Assembly (NCBI GenBank): GCA_938015605.1
Contig: CALLPO010000059.1
Location: 1-6,147 of the forward strand
Source of the DNA: an uncultured Candidatus Altimarinota bacterium
Lineage (GTDB): Bacteria > Patescibacteriota > Gracilibacteria > BD1-5 > UBA6164
Direction: 5' to 3'
Length of the DNA stretch: 6,147 nt
Numbering within the stretch: the stretch's first letter is position 1; every line of letters starts with the position of its first letter. Of the stretch, positions 1 to 6,147 are shown piece after piece. The notes under the pieces are model-generated. The model did not search any database, was not told where the DNA came from, and was given only the letters and a program-made list of their open reading frames with translations. The position numbers and the translations under genes were made by a program.

Positions 1-2
1 TA

Positions 3-1337
3 CAATCATTTCTTTCTCATAATAAAGAGGGCTTTAATGCTGATGGAAAAAATAGTACATTAAAAGGACTTCCTCTTTGAGTAAAAGACATTTTTTCAGA
101 AAAATGAATTATTACAAGTGGAGCTTCTAAAATGCTAGAAACCTTCAAACCACCTTTTGATTCAACAATGATTGAAAAGCTAAATAAGGCTTGAATGAGT
201 TCTATTTGAAAAACAAATATGGATGAATTTGCTATGGGAACTACTGGAGAAAATTCAGCATTTGCAAACACTCTTAATCCTTGGGGAAAAAATAGAATTC
301 CAGGATGATCAAGTTCTGGTTCAGCTGCAGCAGTTGCTGCATGATTGGTCCCTGCTTCTCTAGGTACTGATACTGGATGAAGTGTGAGACAACCAGCATT
401 TTTATGTGGAGTAGTGTGATTCAAACCAACATACGGAAGGTGTTCAAGATTCTGAATTCATGCTATGGCTTCAAGTCTAGATTGTCCTGCTACTTTCACT
501 AAAACTGTAAAAGATGCTTCACTTCTCTATGAACTTATGAACTGAGAAGACCCAAAGGATAACACAACAGTTCCTGGAATTGATTCAATTGATTCTAAAA
601 TCTGGGAAACTTCAGATTTACAATGAAAGAAAATTTGAGTTCCAAAGGAATATTTTGATGAAGGACTTGACCCTAAAGTAAAAGAAACAATTACTCAAGC
701 TATTGATGAAATGAAAAAACTAGGAGCAGAAATTAAAGAAATTTCTCTTCCTATGACTAAGTATTGAATCACTGCCTACTATATTCTTTGTCCTGCAGAA
801 GTAGCTACTAATTTTTCTAGATTAGACTGACTCAGATTTGGTTACAAATCAGACGCTCCATTTGATTGAGTAGATGAAATGTATCAAAATAATAGAGGAG
901 AATCTCTATGACCTGAAATTCAAAGAAGAACAATTATTTGAAACTATGTACTTTCTGCTGGTTTCTATGATGCTTATTATACAAAAGCGGCTCAGATTAG
1001 AACACTCATTATTGAAGACTTTACAAAAGCATTTGAAGAGGTTGATGCAATAGTTGCACCATGTTCTCCTGAAGCTGCATGGAAAATTGGTGAAAAATCT
1101 GATGACCCAATGAAAATGTACCTTGCTGATGCCTATACAATTCCTGCAAGTTTAGCATGACTTCCATGAATTTCAGTTCCTTGTGGTTTTGTTGAGGATG
1201 AATGAGATAAACTCCCCGTTTGAATCCAGATTCTTACTCCTAGACTTGAAGAACAAAGACTTTTTGAAATAGCTAATGTCTATGAAAAAAATACTAACTG
1301 GAGAGAACAAATGATTCCAGAAGGATTTGAAGATTAA
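3..1337 (+). CDS. gatA: Glutamyl-tRNA(Gln)/aspartyl-tRNA(Asn) amidotransferase subunit A, 5'-truncated
   Basis: GatA is the amidase subunit of GatCAB, which releases ammonia from glutamine and lets the complex convert Glu-tRNA(Gln) (and Asp-tRNA(Asn)) to the amidated form in the cytoplasm. The visible 444 residues are read with UGA as Gly; 21 in-frame UGA codons occur. The full amidase-signature catalytic triad is present: Lys28 (codon 84-86, in GVKD), cis-Ser103 (309-311, in PGGSSSGS) and nucleophile Ser127 (381-383, in GTDTGGSVRQP). Their spacing of 75 and 99 residues equals that of Lys79/Ser154/Ser178 in characterised GatA, so about 51 N-terminal residues lie outside the window. DEFAMGTTGENSAF, GVVGFKPTYGR and the C-terminal LEEQRLF stretch are typical of GatA. 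Several UGA codons fall on invariant glycines (306-308, 378-380). It ends in TAA and is followed by an intrinsic terminator. The gatC and gatB genes are not in the window. Identity is certain within the amidase family and very likely GatA rather than another amidase. Confidence 0.97.
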
Positions 1338-1351
1338 TACTCCTTAATAAC

Positions 1352-1381
1352 TTGCATTAAATAACGTATATATGATACAAT
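1352..1381 (+). promoter_or_regulatory. Possible promoter overlapping the gatA terminator
   Basis: TTGCAT (1352-1357) and TACAAT (1376-1381) are separated by 18 nt. The -10 element matches the sigma70 consensus at 5 of 6 positions, the -35 at 3 of 6. Transcription would begin near 1388, in the right arm of the terminator hairpin, giving a leader of about 30 nt for the gene at 1418. It is proposed because the 509-residue gene has only 12 nt between the terminator and its start codon and so needs either readthrough or an embedded promoter. In such AT-rich DNA a chance match is quite possible. Confidence 0.3.
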
Positions 1382-1405
1382 ACTATTATATATACGTTAT
1401 TTTTT
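1359..1405 (+). terminator. Intrinsic terminator after gatA
   Basis: Bases 1359-1373 pair perfectly with 1388-1402 (15 bp). The stem extends with one G-U pair and three A-U pairs to 1377/1384, giving 19 bp with a six-base loop (CAATAC). Six Ts follow at 1400-1405. The stem is AT-rich, but its length and the U-tract fit a Rho-independent terminator 21 nt after the gatA stop. It ends only 12 nt before the next start codon, so it may also affect that gene. Confidence 0.85.
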
Positions 1406-1417
1406 ATTTAAGAAAAT

Positions 1418-2947
1418 ATGTCAAATTGATGATTACATAGTTGGGCTAATATTGAAAATTTAGACGCAAAGCTTGAATCTAACAAGCAAAGAGATAATGA
1501 AAAACAAGATAATGAGCAAAATTTATTAATAAAGTGACAATTTAACCTGTTGGATGATATAATAAAACTAAAAGATAATTTAGCTCTTTTAGTATCACCA
1601 GAAGAATCTGAACAAATTCAAGGAAGACTTTTTACAAAGTACAAAAGCAACATTAATGAATTTGATTTTGAAACTTCATTAGATGAGGTCTTTTTTGGAA
1701 AGAAAAAAGATATTAATCCATATGGGTACAAATGAATTTCTCTTGAGTGATTAGATAGAAAAGAAATTTTTGATAAGGTAAAATCTCCTAAAATAATTCA
1801 GGAAAATAAACAGATAAATACTGCTCCCAATAAAGAAACAGTAAAACAAGAAACAAAAAATAATTATGAATGATTTGATACAAAGTCATCAAAAGCTATT
1901 GCTGGATTACTCGGAACTAAAACAGCAAGTTCAGAAAAATTAAACGCTAAATTACCTGAGAATTATGACTCTGTAGAAAGAGCACCTGATTCTTGTAAGA
2001 AAGCTGTATGAGAAACATGTGATACTGTAAGTGGTTTAGTTAATAGTGAAGAAATTATTAATGAAAAATTTGATAAACTCAGTGAACATACTATAAATGA
2101 TCCTAAAACGTCTATAATGAATAGGTTAGTTGAGTCATGAGAGCTTTCAGGAGAAACAAATGAAGCAATAAATAACAATATTGCAAGTGATGGGGAGTTT
2201 GATAACAAGTTTGAAAAATCTCTTAAAAACACAGATGATATTTCAAAAATACAGTGAAAACTCAAACTTATTCCTAAAAGTCAAAAAGCTGTTCCAGTTC
2301 AAAATATATCATCTTTTAAAGAAGATTTTCCAGATTTAGCAGATATAGCAATTAATTGAAATAAAGAAACACCAATTGAAGGCAAAGAAGAGTTCAATAG
2401 TCATGAAATATCTGCATATAGTCATATTTCTGAAAATTATATTAAAATATGAGACACTCCTGAGGATCGAGAGAAAAATTATTCAACCGCAATAAAAACT
2501 GCAAGTGCTAATTTATTAAAAAATGATACAGTAATCAAAAGAGATACTGTTGCATTTAAACAATCACTTAACAATATTCAATCATGAAATGCAGAACAAC
2601 AATTTGAGTGACTTGTTTCTCTCATCTCCATCAAAGAAACTGATAAAACTGATAATGCTGCCAAATGAAGAAAATTAGGTAAAATATCAAGAACAAGTAC
2701 AAAAGCAAAATTACAAACAGAACTTACACAATTAGAAAAGGAATACACAGAACTCCAAAAAACTACATCTGATGAGTGAAAAGAAAGAATCAAAGAAATA
2801 AGTAAAAGGTGAAGGGAAATTCAAAATTTACTAAAAAAAGAAGTAAAACAATGAGAGGCTACTTCTTTGGCTATGTGAGATGAAAAAATAGAAAAGATAA
2901 ATTCAAATAATGATATATTAGATGAAAATAAATCTAATATTATTTAA
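1418..2947 (+). CDS. Hydrophilic protein of unknown function with C-terminal coiled coil
   Basis: I do not recognise this 509-residue protein. It is open only with UGA as Gly; 18 UGA codons are in frame, including codons 4 and 5, and UGA is its commonest Gly codon. It is very rich in Lys, Glu, Asn, Asp and Ser, with no signal peptide and no membrane segment, so it is probably cytoplasmic. Residues 1-60 are charged and probably helical. Residues 85-112 (LDEVFFGKKK to ISLEGL) are the most folded-looking part. Residues 125-175 look like a disordered linker. There are two cysteines, Cys193 and Cys201. Residues 427-475 carry heptad-like hydrophobics (Leu432, Leu436, Leu439, Tyr443, Leu446) and probably form a coiled coil. 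Residue 351 is encoded by CGA, the only CGN codon in frame in the window. The start is the first ATG after the terminator; the leader (TTTAAGAAAAT) has no good Shine-Dalgarno, so the start is moderately secure. The stop overlaps the convergent comEC stop. Composition resembles scaffold or linker proteins, but no function can be assigned. Confidence 0.88.
2944..2947. other. Shared TTAA stop junction of convergent genes
   Basis: The + strand gene stops with TAA at 2945-2947 and the - strand comEC stops with TAA at 2946-2944. Both stops come from the same four-base palindrome TTAA, so the convergent reading frames overlap by 4 bp. No terminator with a U-tract is visible on either side, so the transcripts probably run into each other. 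Confidence 0.9.
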
Positions 2948-4422
2948 TTATTATCTCTAGAAAAAATATTTATAATAAAAACTATTATTATAAAATAGAG
3001 AATTTGAAGAGAGTATTTCCAAATTCAAAAATCATATTTTATTACAGCCCAATCTAGTCCACCAAAAAAGTGGACTACTTTTATGTCCCAAGCAAGTAAT
3101 ACCCAGGTAATGTAGGTAATTGCTTCTCACAAAAAAGGTATTGTATCAGTCAGAAGTATTGAAATAAAACCAAAAAGCATTGCTAGGGGAATTGTCCAGG
3201 TTACTGCAATATTAGCAAAAGGGGCTAAAATTGAAAGCTGTCAAAAATTAAAAATCATTATTGGAAGAGCAAACACAAGAGCTGAAAGAGTTAGTACAAA
3301 AGCTTCTTTTATAGCTAGAGTTTCTGGTAGGAAATAAAAAATCTTCTTCCAAAATTTTTGAGTGTAGATAATTCAAATAACTGCTAGAAAAGATAGATGG
3401 AAACTTACATCATAGTTAAGTATAAGTGGTGAAATTCATACCATAATACATGCTGTGAAGAGTAATAATGCAAGATTATGAGTACTTCTTCATGAAACCA
3501 TAATATAGTATGCTAACAGTCACATAATTGATGCCCTAATAACCGGGGCAGCATCTCCAACTAACAATGTAAATAGTATTATAAATATAGTAATAGCCAA
3601 TACTCTGATGAATATTGGAAATATTTTTAATATAAAACTAAAAAATACAATTAAGATAGTTATATTAAAACCAGATACGGCAATAAAGTGAGTGAGTCAA
3701 GAGGCATTAAAATCATCTTTCAAATCTTGAGGGAGAGACTCTCTTGCTCCAAGCAATATTCCTCAAAGAAAAATCGCTTCCTCTTCTGGATATAACAAAT
3801 ATATTCTTTGGAGTAACTCTTCTCTAATTAAAGAAATCTTTTCAAATAAAATATGAGGTTTATTAAAATCAATTCTATTTATAGATCCTGCTTTAATTTT
3901 GAAAAATATATTTTTTGAAAACATAAACTTCTTATAATTAAAACTTTCATTAAAGTTCTCAATAGGATTTAAGAATTCTCTAACATTAATAATATCACCT
4001 TTTTCAACTGTAAAGTTAGAAGGAATAGATACAATTCAATAAATATCATTTAAGGTTTTTCAATTTATAGAATTAAGCTCTACTATATATTCTCAAGTAT
4101 AGTTAAGTATTTTATATGTATCCTTAATTTCAAAAGTAATCTCTGATTTTATTTGAGAGTATGATTTAATTTTTAATTCTTTCTCAATATATTCTGTAGT
4201 ATTAATATGTGCTATTCAAATTCAAATAATAAATCCTATAACCGCAAAAACCATTTTGATTAGAAAAAGCTTTCTAAAAAAATAGAAATTTAAAAAAAGT
4301 ATTATCACAAGTGATAATACTCCAAAAGACAATGTAGAGTTTTCTAATAAATTTTGAACAAAAACACCTGCTAAAAAGAAAAATCAAAATACAATGAATA
4401 ATGTATTTTTAGAATTTTTCAT
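2944..4422 (-). CDS. comEC: ComEC/Rec2-family DNA-uptake channel, short form without metallo-beta-lactamase domain
   Basis: ComEC forms the inner-membrane channel that brings single-stranded DNA into the cytoplasm during natural transformation. This 492-residue protein, with 15 UGA-Gly codons, has N-terminal membrane segments at about 7-24, 32-49 and 56-72. A soluble DUF4131/OB-like region follows at about 90-185, including FNYKKFMFSKNIFF. The Competence domain begins near 215 with GILLGARESLPQDLK and GLTHFIAVSGFNITIL (about 220-257), then VIRASIMGLLAYY (about 294-306), VSFHLSFLAVIGI (about 339-351) and several more membrane helices to about 486. These motifs are diagnostic. The protein ends after the last helix with a short polar tail (SRDNN). 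The C-terminal metallo-beta-lactamase-like domain of long ComEC proteins is absent, and no gene for it is next door. The ATG lies 5 nt after the upstream Lgt-like stop and has no strong Shine-Dalgarno, which suggests an operon and translational coupling. A terminator-like hairpin lies in codons 34-44. Confidence 0.95.
3055..3077. repeat. Inverted repeat inside comEC 3' part
   Basis: TAGTCCAC (3055-3062) and GTGGACTA (3070-3077) form a perfect 8-bp stem around a seven-base loop (CAAAAAA). It has more G+C than its surroundings and lies in the codons for residues about 449-456 of ComEC (VVHFFGG). There is no U-tract on either strand, so it is not a normal intrinsic terminator. It may be a chance product of the codons. 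Confidence 0.5.
4292..4321 (-). terminator. Terminator-like hairpin within the comEC coding strand
   Basis: Read on the - strand, AGTATTATCAC (4321-4311) and GTGATAATACT (4308-4298) are exact complements separated by TT. This gives an 11-bp stem, or a 10-bp stem closed by CUUG, a stable tetraloop in which C and G can pair. The RNA then continues with six more Us (4297-4292). This is the form of a Rho-independent terminator, in the sense direction, starting about 100 nt after the comEC start codon. The codons read GVLSLVIILFL in a membrane helix. Whether it stops transcription is not known; the palindrome could also be a protein-binding site. Confidence 0.55.
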
Positions 4423-4427
4423 TACTT

Positions 4428-5243
4428 TTAATTATTAACATCACCAAGTATAGTTTTTTGGCTTTTTCTTGATATATTCATTACTCTATATATTCAATAA
4501 AATGATATAATAATAAATATTATTGCCCACATTTGTGAAAAGCTTATATTATAAGTTACACTGAATGCATCTGGCTTAGCTGAATAAGATTCTAAAATAA
4601 GGACAAATGAAGAAAACACTCAAATTCATACATACCCTATAAGTCCTCTCACTTTTATATACATAGATAAAATATATAGTATAGAAAATAAAACAAACGA
4701 TAATCCAGAATATATTAGTGCTATAGGTAAAAATTTTCCTGTGGGAGTAGTAGAAAGGCTATTAGAAATATATGGAATTCATAACCAAGAAGTAGTGCTC
4801 TCTCAATAGCCAGAACCACTAAGGAATAAACCAATAAATCAAAAAATAATCGTAAACAAGAAAGCCAGAGTAAATCAATCTATATATTTATGAATTGATT
4901 TTTTGAGAAGTTTTGTATTTAAAAGGAGGATAATACAGAATCCAAAAATAGCTCAAAATAAAGAAAAATTATAATCTGTCATAATAAAAAAACTAGATAT
5001 ATTCTCTATATGTTGCATATCTTTCCACATAGATATGACATAAAAAAGTCTTGAAAAGATGAATACAGATAAAAAATACCACAACATTGAATTGGTAAAA
5101 AAATGATATTCAAATCAAAATCTTACAGACAGTTTTTTCAGCATCCACAAAAAAAGAAAGAAACACACAACTATTGAGAGTCCAAACACATATACAGGAA
5201 ATGCAAAATCACCAAATATGTTTATGTAAAAAACTGGAGTCAT
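4428..5243 (-). CDS. Lgt-like polytopic membrane protein, apparently lacking catalytic residues
   Basis: The 271-residue protein (9 UGA-Gly codons) has about seven hydrophobic segments and the layout and length of prolipoprotein diacylglyceryl transferase, which moves diacylglycerol from phosphatidylglycerol to the lipobox cysteine of lipoproteins. Against E. coli Lgt recalled from memory, MTPVFYINIFGDFAFPVYVFGL (residues 1-22) fits the N-terminal strand and first helix, residues 122-147 align without gaps to the Lgt signature, and residues 201-225 (ending in AKPDAF) fit the GYGAFR...PDAQ region. The key residues differ: Tyr26 is Phe20, His103 is about Phe96, Arg143 is Phe136, Asn146 is Leu139 and Glu151 is Ser144. 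The HPSQLYE motif is degenerate (about 171-180), while Gly147 (Gly154) and an acidic Glu218 near Glu243 remain. Family membership is an inference from pattern; loss of normal Lgt activity follows from it. The gene has its own promoter and sits 5 nt before comEC. Confidence 0.72.
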
Positions 5244-5269
5244 ATATCTTTTCTTATTATATTAAAACA

Positions 5270-5297
5270 ATTATATATAGTTTTATAAAAAATTCAA
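5270..5297 (-). promoter_or_regulatory. Sigma70-type promoter for the Lgt-like/comEC operon
   Basis: On the - strand TTGAAT (5297-5292) is followed after 16 nt by a perfect TATAAT (5275-5270). Transcription would start near 5263, giving a leader of about 20 nt before the ATG at 5243, which contains AAGAAAAG as a weak ribosome site. A second TATAAT at 5261-5256 has no -35 and lies too close to the start. The 58-bp gap after efp holds no terminator, so readthrough from efp is also possible. Confidence 0.6.
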
Positions 5298-5301
5298 AGC
5301 A

Positions 5302-5859
5302 TTATGCTCTTGATTGATATTCTTTAGTTCTTGTATCAATTTTTAACCTATCTCACACTTTAATAAACAGGGGTACTTGTACTACAAGACCTGTTGTAAA
5401 AGTAGCTGGTTTTTTTCATCCAGTAGCAGTATCACCTTTTTCTCCTGGTGGAGTTTCTTCAACTTCAAGTATTGCTGTTGGGTCAAGATGAACATTAATA
5501 GGGTTACCATTAAATTCTTGAAGCATTACTTTATCACCATCCATAAGAAATAGTTCTGCTCAATCAAGACTTTCTTTTGAAAGTTCTACTTGCTCAAACG
5601 TTTCTTGATTCATAAAGAAATAATTAGTCCCATCATTATAGAGATAGTCATAACTATTTGTAGCAATATCTGCTTCTTCAAATTTATCATGATCTGAAAA
5701 AGTTTTAGTAATCGTTGCTCACGTTACCAAATTTTTAGCTTTTACATTAATAATTGATCCCCCTCTTCACATTACTTTTTGAGCATATTTTACTGTTTCA
5801 TATGGGAAATCATCCATTATAAATTTTTTCCCTACTTTTATATCACTTGAACTGTACAT
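5302..5859 (-). CDS. efp: Elongation factor P
   Basis: EF-P binds between the ribosomal P and E sites and promotes peptide-bond formation at polyproline stalls. The 185-residue product has normal length and all three domains: KOW-like domain I (about 1-62), OB domain II (about 63-125) and C-terminal OB domain III (about 126-185). Domain III carries ETPPGEKGDTATGGKKPA and GLVVQVPLFIKVGDRLKID, which are the EF-P signature. Five Gly are encoded by UGA, among them the conserved ones in the GGKKPA and VGD motifs. The tip of the domain I loop that reaches the P-site tRNA reads VMGRGG, with Arg32 at the position of the modified Lys34 of E. coli and Arg32 of Pseudomonas EF-P. The ATG is the only sensible start, since the frame is closed by TAA shortly upstream and the product begins as usual for the family (MYSSSDIKVG). 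It follows rny by 40 nt and probably shares its transcript. Confidence 0.98.
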
Positions 5860-5876
5860 ATTTTTATAATTATTTT

Positions 5877-5896
5877 GAATAAATGTTTATTCTCCT
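5877..5896 (-). promoter_or_regulatory. Distant Shine-Dalgarno and hairpin ahead of efp
   Basis: AGGAG (5896-5892) begins 3 nt after the rny stop but lies 32 nt before the efp ATG, too far for normal use. Between them GAATAAA (5892-5886) and TTTATTC (5883-5877) are exact complements; as a 6-bp stem with an ACAU loop they would shorten the effective distance to about 17 nt. There is no ATG, GTG or TTG start nearer the AGGAG in the efp frame. The efp start itself is preceded only by A/T. Confidence 0.45.
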
Positions 5897-5899
5897 TTT

Positions 5900-6147
5900 T
5901 TATTTAGCATAGGTAATTACTCTAGATTCCCTTATTAGATTTACTTTAACTTCTCAAGGGTAACTGAGGTTGGTCTGAATGTTCTCAGCGATATCTCTAG
6001 CCATTTCTTGAGCTTGTAGATCTGAAATTGTTTCAGCATCCACAAATACTCTAACTTCTCTTCAGGCACTTAGTGCAAAAGCCTTAGATACTCAAGAAAA
6101 ACTTTGTACAAGTGATTCCATTTCTTTAATTCTTTGGAAATAATCCT
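5900..6147 (-). CDS. rny: Ribonuclease Y, C-terminal fragment
   Basis: RNase Y is a membrane-anchored endoribonuclease with KH and HD domains that starts mRNA decay. Only the last 81 residues lie in the window, and the gene runs off the right edge. They match the very conserved C-terminus: RIKEMESLVQSFSGVSKAFA, then SAGREVRVFVD, EMARDIAENIQ, SYPGEVKVNLIRESR and the terminal YAK. Three Gly in SFSG, SAGRE and YPGE are encoded by UGA, each at a conserved glycine, which supports the recoding independently of gatA. The HD metal-binding residues and the N-terminal membrane helix are outside the window. The stop (TAA) is followed 3 nt later by AGGAG and then efp on the same strand. Confidence 0.95.

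Noticed and set aside
17..424. 135-residue open frame on the - strand
   Set aside because: It lies opposite the highly conserved GatA catalytic core and has no family resemblance; it is a shadow frame.
3..1337. Many UGA codons as signs of a gatA pseudogene or of selenocysteine
   Set aside because: UGA sits on invariant glycines across several unrelated genes, with no frameshift and no SECIS-like pattern; recoding to Gly explains all.
1550..1735. 61-residue open frame on the + strand starting at TTG
   Set aside because: It is the UGA-to-UGA part of the 509-residue gene in the same frame, not a separate gene.
1963..2265. 100-residue open frame on the - strand
   Set aside because: Antisense to the unknown gene, low-complexity Ser/Leu content, no own signals; a shadow.
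2578..2793. 71-residue open frame on the - strand
   Set aside because: Antisense shadow of the coiled-coil part of the unknown gene.
2926..2945. AT-only stem (AAATAA with TTATTT) at the convergent junction as a terminator
   Set aside because: Six A-U pairs with an eight-base loop and no U-tract; too weak.
4261..4276. TAGAAA/TTTCTA inverted repeat in comEC next to the terminator-like hairpin
   Set aside because: Six A/T-rich pairs with a tetraloop are expected by chance in this composition; no clear link to the larger hairpin.
5298..5308. AGCAT/ATGCT repeat at the efp stop as a terminator
   Set aside because: The loop would be one base, the stem is short and no U-tract follows.
1..6147. CRISPR arrays, insertion sequences, tRNA or other structural RNA genes
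   Set aside because: No regularly spaced direct repeats, no transposase motif and no cloverleaf found; coding frames fill nearly all of the window.

Overview
The window comes from a candidate-phyla-radiation (Patescibacteria) bacterium that reads UGA as glycine (genetic code 25), so Absconditabacteria (SR1) or Gracilibacteria (BD1-5). Under the standard code almost nothing long is open. When UGA is read as Gly, six long frames appear, and the recoded positions fall on glycines that are invariant in GatA, EF-P and RNase Y. I count about 71 in-frame UGA codons, and all six genes stop with TAA. The DNA is AT-rich, arginine is written almost only as AGA/AGG, and one single CGN codon is in frame in the whole window.

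Layout: on the + strand, the 3' part of gatA (3-1337) is followed by a strong intrinsic terminator (1359-1405) and then a 509-residue hydrophilic protein of unknown function (1418-2947). On the - strand, reading leftward from the right edge, are the C-terminus of RNase Y (rny, 6147-5900), elongation factor P (efp, 5859-5302), a polytopic membrane protein related to prolipoprotein diacylglyceryl transferase (5243-4428), and a ComEC/Rec2-type DNA-uptake channel without a metallo-beta-lactamase domain (4422-2944). The two convergent groups meet at a TTAA palindrome at 2944-2947, whose two strands supply both stop codons.

The genes mix housekeeping (GatCAB tRNA amidation, mRNA turnover, relief of ribosome stalling at polyproline) with a small membrane pair. 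The Lgt-like gene has its own good sigma70-type promoter and is only 5 nt from comEC, so those two are very likely co-transcribed. No CRISPR array, insertion sequence, tRNA or rRNA is visible, and no gap exceeds 81 bases.

The points most worth checking are the Lgt homologue, which seems to have lost most of the known catalytic residues; a terminator-like hairpin with a U-tract about 100 nt inside the comEC coding strand; the unknown 509-residue protein; and the single CGA codon in a lineage where CGA may be reassigned.
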